From NCBI GenBank assembly GCA_032622095.1, contig CP136061.1, positions 66,033,127 through 66,097,126 of the forward strand: DNA of 64,000 nucleotides. Direction: 5' to 3'. The notes beneath the pieces were generated by a model. That model was not told the origin of the DNA. It saw nothing but the letters and a program-made list of their open reading frames with translations, and ran no database searches. The position numbers and the translations under genes were made by a program. Below, one piece after another: positions 24,401 to 36,400 of the stretch. Source of the DNA: Siphonodentalium dalli (Eukaryota; Mollusca; Scaphopoda; Gadilida; Siphonodentaliidae). Position 1 is the stretch's first letter. Each line of letters opens with the position of its first letter.

Positions 24401-27400
24401 GGCACTGAGTGTAAAGAACAAACACGTTGAAATCACACTTTGCTTTTTACCATACAGACCACATCCCTAGTCAATCGTCACCATTAAACGTCTTTCAAGA
24501 TTGATCTTCGGTGGTTACCACTAGATGGGAGTGATCAAATTTTTCCAAATTGTTCCATATGGCTGCCAGTGGCCATCTTGGATTTTACTCTTTATGACTA
24601 AATGCTTTGGGCCACATCCCTCATCCAATCGTCACCAAACTTTATATACGTGGTAGACCTTCGAAGTGACCTCTCGATGGGATCTTCATCGGAACATCTT
24701 GCAGCCCACATTTATTGGAGAAATGTTTTGAAAATTTACAGGCATGTTTAGGATCCGTTCCAGATGGGAGCTGTCAAATTTGAATGATTTTAAGTGAATA
24801 ACATCGCTGACGACAGCCATCTTTGATTTTGCTCTTTGCATGACTAAATACTTCAGCACGCGCCCAACAGCCACATGGCTGTTTGAACTGACCTCTGGTA
24901 TTGCTTAAACATTTGAACTGCTTTCCTTATAAATCTCTCCATTGACTGTAATGTATGACATAAATCCCCTCTCCAAGTTGAGTTACGATATCAGTGACAT
25001 TTTCATTTTCTTTGCAGATTACTAACATTTGCTTATCTGCCATCTTTCAACATTAAACTGTTACTTGCGCCTGTGAACTTATGCTATGACTGGCAAGTTG
25101 GCAGTATTCCACTCATCGACAGTATAACAGATGTCAGGAATATTTCCTCGCTGTGCTTGTATGCTGCATTAGTGTTAATGTGTCTCACAGCCATCAAATT
25201 GTCCATGGTGAGTTAATCATCTTCAAATTAATTAACTCTTTCATGATGGGAGCTGCGCTGGTCAGGATGTTGCAGCATTAAAACTCCTGTGCCAGGGCAT
25301 TCTCTTATACATGTGAGCCTCCCATAGGATGCCTCCCATATAGAAGAGACTACACTGGCTTAGAAGCTGTAGGTAAATATTGTTAGGCCAATGTATTCTC
25401 TTATATATGCGAGGCTCCATATGGGTTCAGTATGGGAGACTCGCATATATAAGAGAATGCATTGGCACAAGGTTTTCGCAAAATTTCAGGAAGCTCCAGT
25501 CATGAAAGGGTTAACCGATACCTTATATTGTTAAAAATCATGCTTGTAACCCATTCACTTTCTTTGGACGGCAAGTTTTATGAAAATACACAACCTCCAC
25601 TTGTATATTACTTGCTGTCATTTATGATGTATGTGATGGCCTGAGGATGGTAAATGAGCCTTAGAGGACAAGTTTGAGTGTTCTCATTCTGCAATCGCTA
25701 GGGTGCAACAAATAGGCCTCAAAATATTTGACATTTGCAGAATGAGGTCCCCAGAGGGTGAAATTAGTGGCGCTACGGTGCACAGCCAGCTAGCATTACC
25801 AAATTCACTGTCTGCAAGGGACCTCATTCTGCATGGCCTCATCTGCTATGGGAGACCTAAACTCAGATTTGAGTTCCCAGATGGTAATGTGCACCCATTG
25901 GTCACCTCCCTTATGCATTGTGTCATCTGCCAATTTGGGGATATAGAGAAACTAACTAAAAAAGAAAAAGAACTTTCTAAAGAAACAAAATTGTTTCTAA
26001 AGAAACAAAATTGTTTTTATTTGCTTTCCAGAGGTGATAAGGCCTAATTAGAATATGTGGGGGGAGGGAGGGGTGTACCCTTATTCCCATTGTCTTGCTT
26101 GAAGATGACTTTAGTTCCAAAAGTCAGGTTCAATGTCAACTCCAACATCATTTATGTCCTGTGTCGCAAATATCTTTCCATTTCACACACTTATTTTGAA
26201 TAGATAAAAATAACATGATGGGCTAGGACACAGGATGGCCTTAGTTTTTAATATCTGGAAATTAGAAATTGATTTTAAGGGGGACTAGAGCATTGGATCT
26301 GAAACAATGGATGGAAATACTTACTCATGCTTGGCCTCATTCATCACTGATCTGTTGGGCAAAATTAGCGCAAATTCTCAGTACAAAGATCATTCTTACA
26401 TCAATATTACACCATTAATTATTATAGCCTTATTATACCCCCAGTATTTATTGGGGGAGGGGGTATATAGGAATCGGCTTTTCCATCTGTCAGTGTGTCC
26501 ATCTGTCTGTAGACACAACTTTGTCCAAGGTTTTATTCCTACATTTGTTCGGTCAATTTTTTAAATACAGTTATTCCCCTTTTTGGACTTAAAACTTTTC
26601 GCAACATGCAGAATTTTGTCCAAGCTTGTATTCCTACATTTTTCAATAATTTTTTTTTAAACTTAGCACAGAGACTGACACTGGCTGCCATGGGTGTATT
26701 CTTAGTCCCATTGGGACAGCCCACCTTTAGTTTTCACTGTGATCTGTCATAGTGACTCATATTTGTTCTTAGAATATAGTCATATTCCTGCTCCTTCTTC
26801 AGCACAGATCATTTTCATCAGAGACTTACTCTACGATTATTACGCCTCTCTCATTTTCAAATAAATATGGCATTATGCTGGATTGACTAGATAGTCCATC
26901 CATCTGTCGAGACATCAGTCCGAGCAGATATTTCAGCCGTGTGTTATTTAAATTTTCTGTCATCATATATATTTGAGTTATTGGTTATCAAATTTTAAAG
27001 GAATTTGGTCTGGAGATTAGCATCCTTTGGTGTAATCTCTGGTATTGAGCTTGTTTGAAAGCTTGCCAAGAACACTTTCACACCACATTCCACATAAGTT
27101 ACATTGTAACAACTTAAATTTCTAAATTTTCAACAGACGCTCATTCCCTTTTCAAATCTCAAATACACCAAGAGAGTCCACATATAACCTGCTGTGAATT
27201 CTGTAAACAAGTAGCCACTTCATCTTCCTAATAATTGTTGGAACTAGGTCTATTCTATTTCAATGGTGTTTAATCTATACTCGATAATCTGATTGTAGGG
27301 ACTTTCATAAGTCAATATTGACCGAGAGAATTGCTTTATGGTCATCTCAGGTGTGATATTGTTATACGTCTTATGGGCCACTCTCATGATAGGCACACAC

Positions 27401-30400
27401 TCATCAAAAGCTAGAACCATCCCCCATTTCTTTGCACCTAGGGCGTCAGCAAATATTATTTTTCTTAGGGGAAGTTAGTCCAGGTATTCAATGTTTCTAA
27501 ATTATAGAGCGAGGTGAAATTGAAATGAACAGAATGGCTTTGTTAGGTCATGATTACATGCTGAAGCACCTCTCCTGGTCTATACACCCCCACATGTCTT
27601 GAGGCTATTGGGAGGGTCACTAGTTTAACCCTTACTAGTATGTTCATAACACTGTTGTATAATTAAACAGGTCTAGATAAAGAGCCAGCCTAATTATAGC
27701 GCACCTGTCATTTGCAGACTGAGGTCCCCAGAGGGTGAATTTAGTTATGCTATCTTCGTATATTTTCCTACCCTCCCTCTTCTGAATTGCAAGTTTCAAG
27801 AGTGCTTTCATATATCAAAGTCACAAACTATACTTCTGTAGTTGTCTTATTCATATTAAATTTGTTAAATGATGATTGCACTAACATTACATATGTATAA
27901 GACTACATCAAAAGATTCTTATGTCAAACCAGAGAATTACGTTACATACTGTGATTGGCTTTAATTTCGTCGGCCTCAATTTTCGTGGTTTCTTATAAAA
28001 AGGCTATTTCTTTGGGAGGTGAATTTGTGGATCAGGCATCATTCATCAAATATGTGTTAAATGTTCTGAATGTAAATATTGTTTAAGATCATGACTGATA
28101 TCTTAATAAAATTAATTTCATTTCATCTCGTCTTCCGCCTTTTTTGTCAACCCATTTAACTACATGTCAAAAACAAACTTCATGCCCGATATTCATACCT
28201 ATCTCGGGTATTTTGATTTTCTCTGGTTTATTCTGAGTAAATTATTTCATTGGGTTTTGATTTCGTGGCTGGGTCGAACCACGAAATCAACGAATAATGA
28301 ACCTCCACGAATAAAAAGGATTTTACAGTAGATTTTTGGTTAAAAATGAATTGAGCATTGGTTTGTCACTCACTGCATGTTTTATAATTTTGAGGTTTCT
28401 GACTCGGTCATTTATTTGACAGTGGTGAATTGGTAATGCTGTCCTAAAGTTCAAAGGGATTATCAGTTGCAGATCTAAATATCCATTGAGGCTACTTGAA
28501 GTTTAGAAAAATATATTATTGACTGCTATCTGTGAAATCTTTCTCAAATTTATCATCTTCAGAAGAGGTGAAATTTTTCATGAATTCAAATGTAATTTAG
28601 ATGTGTCCCAGTAGAGAGACAACTAGTCATTAGAAAAACCTGTCCAGCAACGTTTGGCCTTCACAATAATATATTTTTCTCACTGAATAGTCAAAGATAG
28701 TTATTGAGGCCACAAAAAGCCTTCAATTAAACTCTCATCTTTTCAATAACCTCAAGTGCGAGACTATAAGTGGAACCTGTCAAAGGGTTGAATGTCTGTA
28801 ATATATATTTTATGACACAGTTTCTATTCACTGGTATATAAAAATGATGAAAGGATGTAAATGGTCATCCATCCGTGCTTTGGGTTCTGTGGTTAACAAG
28901 ATTTACTAGCAAACAAAATGAACAACTGAAGCAAATTGAGCCTTCCAATATACAGATAGGAACAACAAAGCGTGCTTTTGAGGCCAGTCTCACTCTTAAA
29001 TAGTTTTGATAGGTATCAGTTGTTGCGGCAGAATGTTTCAATGATATATTGAAAATGCAACAAGGTTTCAATTGTTGAAATCAGTTCATGAAGATTATAA
29101 GTGATATTGTAGACGTATATAAGTGTCATTAAGTTTGTCGGTATGATAGACCCTTTAATTTTTATGATTCACTGTGTTACAGGTGATTTGCTGAATGCTC
29201 TTATAACAACTTGAAACTTTGTGATTTTGAATATTTTTAGTACTGTGGTCTGTGGTATTGGACTGTGTTAATGCAATTAAACTTTTCTATACTGAATGGA
29301 TTTCCCCATTCAGTTATAAAAGTATACATTGTAATGGTCTATTATTCATTAGGAGGGGTGTTCATGGAATCATATTCATTGGTGGGAAGTGTTCAGAAAA
29401 TAAGTTCAACAAATGACCTATGTTGAACTTATTATCTGAACATTTCCTAAGAGAATTACATGTCAATGAGTATTTAACCCTTCTATGACTGGAGTTTCCT
29501 GAAATTTTGCGAAAACCCTGTGCCAATGCATTCTCTTATATATGTGAGTCTCACATAGGGAGCCTCGCATATGTAAGAGAATGCATTGTCCTAACAATAT
29601 TTTCCCACACAATGTCCTAACTATATTTTCCCCACACAATGTCCTAACTATATTTTCCCCACACAATGTCCTAACTATATTTTTAGGATCCCAGACATGA
29701 GAAGTCTGCTGTAGTTATATTACTGTCCTTGTCGCTGGTTGTCATTCCCTTCCTGCCTGCCTCGAACCTGTTCTTCACCGTTGGATTTGTTGTTGCTGAA
29801 AGGCTCCTGTATATACCAAGGTAAGAAATGTAATATTGTTATGTATACGACTAAAAAAGCTCCTGTTTTTATATTCCTGTTTTGACTAAATGGGACGTTT
29901 TATGTTATTGGTCCGTTTCCGGATGCTAATTTAGTAAGTCTCAACTCTCAACTGAATTGAATGAAATTTGGTTTGTGGGTTCACTAGCAGAGAATACAGG
30001 TTAAGTTTAAATTCGGATTCCGCCCACCAATTTTCATCAGGGTTACAGCCTTTTTGTTGTTGGAATTTGGACTCAATTTTCAATTTCCGGATAACTTTAG
30101 TATGTCTGATCTGAATGAAATGAAATTTGGTATGTGAGTTGAGTAGCCCAAAATACATGGGCTAGCATCACAAAATTCACCCTGGGGGACCTCAGTAAAA
30201 TATGATATCCTTCTGGACAAAATTCCATATAAGTTTTTTTTATGGCCGGGAACTTACATCATAATTTGCTCGAAAATGGCAGGCAAGATATTAGGCTTGG
30301 CAAAATTCAACATAAATTTTTTAATACGCTGGTTTTATAAAAATAGGACATAATCTGTCTGTCCCTTTGCTTTTCTGTCTGTCCCTTTGCTTTGTCATTT

Positions 30401-33400
30401 CTGCATGATAACTTTAGTAAGTCTGAACTGAATGAAATTTGGTAAGTGAATTTATTAGCCCAAAATACAAGTCAATTTTTGGGAATTACCATGGGCACAT
30501 TTTGCAACTCACTATCGATGCTCTTGTCTATAATTAAAATTTTTAAATTTCACAATTTCGATAAATGGTGACTGAAATCACTTAAACACTTATAACTTCT
30601 CAACAGTCATATTTATACAGTCATTTTTGGTTGAGTTATTTATATAGGTTAAAAAACGATGAACAATCACTTCAATGTGAAACAGCTTGCTGCCATTTTC
30701 AAGTACATTATGACATAGGTTCCCTCCCCTGTTTACAAGCCTTGAAATAGTCCAAGTCTGCTCATACTAACATCTCGCTATCACATTATCTTAGCTGGCT
30801 TTAGTACGAGCAGACTTGGACTATATTCAGCCATCATAGTCCCGTTATTGGATTGAATATCATACACAAACAAATATCAAATTTGTGAGAATGTCGAGAT
30901 AAACATCAATGCTTCTTGGTTAATGAATTCTTACCAACTACCAGTATGGGGCATCAGTATATGGGGTGAGGTCACTCAATTGTGAAATACCTATTATATC
31001 AAACTACAGGGAAGAATTGTCATATAATCATGTCACGGTAGCTTGTTTCAAATTTAATCTTCCTGGTTAAAAATTCAGTTAACCCTTCCATGACTGGAGT
31101 TTTCTAGAATTTTGTGAAAACCTTGTGCCAATCTTATATGTGACCCGGCCATATCAAATCCAGTCGTAAGTCGGGATTTTTTTACCCTGTGCCAATGCAT
31201 TCTCTTATATATGCGAGTCGACCATAGGTCGCCTCGCATATATAAGAGAATGCATTGGCCTAACAATTGTTTACAATTTTAATAAAAAAATTTTGTATTC
31301 TTTAACAATTTTATAATTTCACCCACACAGAGCCCCAGACAAACATGAGCAGACGACACTCTTCTATATGCTTCTATATATGTGTGGGGCTCCCTGCAGG
31401 GTAATGGATGTTTTTTATTTTATGTCCTAAAAATTGTCAGAAATATTTATTTAAAAAAAATGATAAAAAATTGTTAGGCCAATGCATTCTCTTATATATG
31501 CGAGGCGACATATGGTCGACTCGCATATATAAGAGAATGCATTGGCACAGGGTAAAAAAATCCCAACTGGATTTGATATGGCGGGTCACATATATGCGAG
31601 TCTCCCAAAGGGAGCCTTGAATATTTAAGAGAATACATTGGCCTTCTAATATTTACCCTGACCTTATAAGCCTTTAATCTCTTTAATATATATGTGAAGC
31701 TCCCTATTGGTGACTTGCATATATAAGAGAATGCACTGGCACAGGATCTTTAATGCTGCATCAGGGCAGCTCCTGCCTTGAAAGGGTTAAGGTAGGCTAA
31801 TTAACCCTTTCTTCAATAAATAATCAATGACATGTAGTCCCTTTTGGAAATGTTCAGATAATAAGTTCATGAGCCAACTTATTATCTGAAAAATGTCCAC
31901 CAATGAATAGGAATCTTTGTGCATTTAATTATATTATCTGTCATCTGCTTATATTTCCTGAACATCTCTTCAGATGAATAATTGATCATTCCATTCATAC
32001 TTTAATAACTGAATGGGAGAATACATTTAGTAAAGCAAGGGTTAAGCTATATGAATTTTTGCCATTTGCAGTCACTCCCGTTTTCTTAACTTTATACATT
32101 TGCATATTTAGTATTTATTAGTTCTCGGTGAATGACTCACTAGTTTTGAGATATCCTGAGTAGCGTTAGCTGCAATAGATATAACTGTAACTGTATACAT
32201 ATTATGTATCTGATTTATGAAGCACTGGTTCAGTATGAATGTTCATTGCTTTAATGTGCACAAATAGATATACATGTACATTTCTTATCAAATGGCCATG
32301 TATCCATCAGAATGTGTCACATTAACACTCCCACAAGCCTTGAAATAGCGTGTCTGTCATTTGCAGAATGAGGTCCCCAGAGGATGAATTTAGTGATGCT
32401 ACCCAGTGTTCGTGCTGTCGGTAGCCAAATTAGCCAATGGCTAATATTTTTCGAATTTGGCTAATAAAAATGTCATTTGGCTAAAATTTTGGCTAAACTT
32501 TTTTTTAACCCAAATGGAGATTGAAAGCATGGAGCCAGAAAGCTAATTAATAAAAGCGCTCAATAGATTGACATTCAAGACGAAGTTAGGTGACGAAGTA
32601 TTGCATTATTTTCGTACTTATGAAATATCGTACAAAGGGAAAATGATCGACAACTCTATCAACCAAGCGATCACAAAGTGATATGCAATCATCTTTAGTT
32701 TTCACAAGACGGACATTCAAAGACGCATGGACATTAAACCGACCATGGTTGAATTATGACAATGTGAAGAAAGCAATGTTTTGTAAAGTGCATTGATGCT
32801 GGTATATAAGCAATTTGTTCGTAACAGGCTGTTTTAATCTGGATTAAAGATTACATCACTCTGCACGAAACAGCAAAAGGTCATTATTAATTTTTACATT
32901 TAATCCTCTAATCCCCCAGTCAGCACAGTGTCTGTCTGGTCACTCACGGCGCGCCTGCACAATGCATATTTATGATGACATTGTATTTATGATGGTCGAG
33001 GTTTATGAGCACCAAGTGTAAGACAATAGCTTAATCAGCCAAATGTGAATCACGACATATATTTTGTGGCTATTTGTCGTCAATACCGATACAGTCAAAA
33101 TAATATGCATGCTTTTATGACAGATTGTAATTTGATAATGGCGTAACAATATTAAGTTATTAGTTTCCAGATGTCACTTAGATATTTTCGCAAGGATAAA
33201 TATTTAATGATTTAAAAAAAGATATTGATATAAAACAAAAAAATAATGACATTAAGAAGGACAATCCCGGGTTACCCCCCCCCCCCCCCCCCCCCCAAAT
33301 CACTCTTTCACATAAAGATTAATAAATTTTTAATAAATGATATATATAAAAATACTTCACCAAAATTATTTAAATTATTGTGTATTTTACCTGTGTCTGT

Positions 33401-36400
33401 TAGATTTTATGTTTTAGTCATTAATTGTGAACCGACCAGAAAATGATGATTTAATTTGGCCAAAGTTTTTTTTAATTTGGCCAAAAAACATTTGGCTAAA
33501 GTTGTTTTCATTTGGCTAATAAAATTTTCATTTGGCTAAACTTTTGGCTAAAGTTTTTTTCGGTCCAGCGCGAACACTGATGGTGAATTTGGTGATGCTA
33601 GCCCGCTATGCGGGGTAGCATTGCTACCCCGCATAGCGGGCTAGCATCACCAAATTCACCCTTTGGGGACCTCATTCTGCTTACAACTCAGCAGAATGAG
33701 GTTCCCAGAGGGTGAATTTGGTGATGCTAGCCCGCTATGCGGGGTAGCATCACTAAATTCACCCTCTGGGGACCTCATTCTGCAAATGACAGGCACACTA
33801 TTTCAAGGCTTGCACTCCCATGACTTGAGCTTCCTGAAATTTTGCAAAAACCCTGTCTCAATGCATTCTCTTATATATGCGAGTCTCCAGTAGGGAGCCT
33901 TGCATATATAAGAGAATACATTGGCCTAACATTATTTACCTTGACCTTGTAAGCCAGTGCATTCTCTTATATTTGCGAGGCTCCCTATGGGAGACTCACA
34001 TATATAAGACAATGCATTGGCACAGGATCTTTAATGCTGCATCAGAGCCACTCCCGTCATGAAAGGGTTAATGCCTCTCAACTCAGATCAAGCATGAAAT
34101 TCAGTCCCATTCATGTGTACATGGCTGCCACGGCAACGTCTCTTATTAACCCTTTTATTTTCTGAATTGTTAGTAGGGATGTTTAGATACAATAAGCAGA
34201 CAACAGACAGAATAAGACACTAAGTATTCATTTGTAGAATTTTTCAGCTAATTAGATCAACGGTCAGTTTCTTAAACCCTTTCATGACGGGAGTTGCGCT
34301 GGTGCAGCATTAAAGATCATGGGCCAGGGCATTGTCTTATATATGCGAGTCTTCCATTGGGACCCTTGCATATATAAGACAATGCACTGGCTTACAAGGT
34401 CACAGTAAATACTGTTAGGCCAATGTATTCTCTTATATATGTGAGGCTCCCTATATACCAATGCTACGTCAGAGAATATTGGCACACGGTTTTCTCAAAA
34501 TGTCAGGATTCTCCAGTCATTTGTTTTTCTCTTTAAAGATAAATGGGGTGTTATACTGGATTTACTTTGTCTGTCCATCCGTCTGTCCGTCCATCGGGGC
34601 ATATTTCTCAGCCATGGGTTATCAGATATTTTTGAAATTCGGAATGGATGTTTGCCATCTTTACTTCAAAAATGGTCCAAATGTCGTTTTCTTGTTTTCC
34701 ATTCTAGAGTTATCCTCCTTTGTATAACCGGAATTCTTATCTGGAATGTTTTTGTATCTGAATTCATATTTGTTACAGAGGTTAGCCAAAACATGACTGC
34801 ATTCAAAATAGTGCCAAATGATGTTGTTTTTCTGTTCTTTACTTGTTTTGTTTTTCTTATATTAACCCTTTCTATACTAAATAATTTACAGATTTGACGA
34901 GTATTTCTCTTAAGAAATGTTCAGATAATAAGTTCAACAGGTCGTTTGTTGAACTTATAATCTGAACATTTCCCATGAATGAAAATTAATCCTTCTGCAC
35001 TTGAATTATCTTCTTGCCTGTCTGTCTTCTGCTTAGATCACCTGTAAATCCCTAGATGAATAATAGACCATTCCAATGTATACTTTTATAACTGAGTGGG
35101 AGAATTAATTTAGCAAAGAAAGGGTTAACTGAATATCTCTACACAATCCCTATCATGAGCATCCTGTACAATTGCTTCAGGTATATTATTGCTTCACTGA
35201 TTTGCATTATAATTATAACTGTACTGTAAAGATGTTATGAAATGCAGTTTTAGTAGCGAATTAAGTGACTCAAAATTCATAGCCGTGAACTTTCTTGGAA
35301 AAAAGTTTTATTCCAATGTACACTTCTTTGTCCCCACGCTAGGGTGTAACTAGCAATCTGATTGGCTACATTGCCACTTTCAAATCACAAATGTTCCCTG
35401 ATAGAATAGTTAAGAGAATGTGCCTTAATTATGGGGGTATATGAATGACCCTTGAACTGGCAGTTTCTGCCAGTCGTGACATTGCTCTGGCATGCCAAAT
35501 TTGGCATCACCTGATGCCGGATACATAGGTTGGCTTCTGAGTTGTACTTATTTGTGTGAATTAATGTGAGAATCTATGAAACCACATTTTTAGGCTATTG
35601 TTGTGGGGACAAAATCGTTATCTGCGGCAACATCTGCCTCAGGGTTCAAAATCAACATCCAGGTATTATGACCTCCTCGCTGTGATCTACAAACGACCTT
35701 GGCCTTGTATGACTAACAGCACTATTTATTTTTGGTTAGGCCAAAAAAAAAAAACATGTCTGTTTCCGATTTCTTGAGCAAAAAAATCCAGGTATAGGCA
35801 AATTTTTTTTTGGGGGATTTTTTTTTTTTTTTTTAAATCCATCCAAATAAAGTTTGTTGCATCTATAATACACCATATTCTAAAAGCAAGATTAAAGTTG
35901 GTATTCTCAATACCTTTGTATCCAGTTGCTGAAGTCTCTGACAGAAAACTAGCTTTATATCTGACAATATACCCAATTCTATCTAGATATAAATAATGAT
36001 ACCATGCAGTGCCATCATCTTGACATCGCATTTTCACATGGCCGTGCGACTCTCAGAATAAACGGAAAGCTACAGGTCAACAATCTGAAAGTTTTATTGC
36101 CCCATGGTCGCCACGATTAATTGAATTAAACTGAGCATTCTGTAACCACGAATGGTTGTTCCATCTGGTGACATCGTACTATATACAATACGTGACGTAT
36201 CTCAATGACAGCACGTGCATGCCGCCAAATATAAACACGAGTAGGCCTACAACGCACATGCATGCACACGATTATAATATAATTATGTTTCTCTGAACAT
36301 TGAATATCTATTTTTGTAATACACCTAATATTAAGGCTTGTCGTTGGTAATGGTATGTGCATGTATGATTTATATAATGGCACAAGGTTTGTAAAAGACC

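Larger units (their letters stand above)
32322..34071. mobile_element. P1 MITE interrupted by a C element (outer shell of the nest)
   Basis: The left stub TTAACACTCCCA (32322-32333) continues at 33813 as CACTCCCATGACTTGAGC and ends GTCATGAAAGGGTTAA at 34071. CACTCCCA is repeated on both sides of the inserted C element. The P1 body has its two hairpins at 33860-33930 and 33955-34022. Confidence 0.85.

Noticed and set aside
31079-31790. Regular repeats with hairpins considered as a CRISPR array
   Set aside because: Spacing is irregular, units are foldback MITEs with TTAA ends, and the host is an intron-containing eukaryote.
33246-33446. Pro-rich frame starting [10 protein letters not shown], also at 38824
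   Set aside because: It is part of the D-family element and runs through a C homopolymer of different length in the two copies; no evidence of coding.
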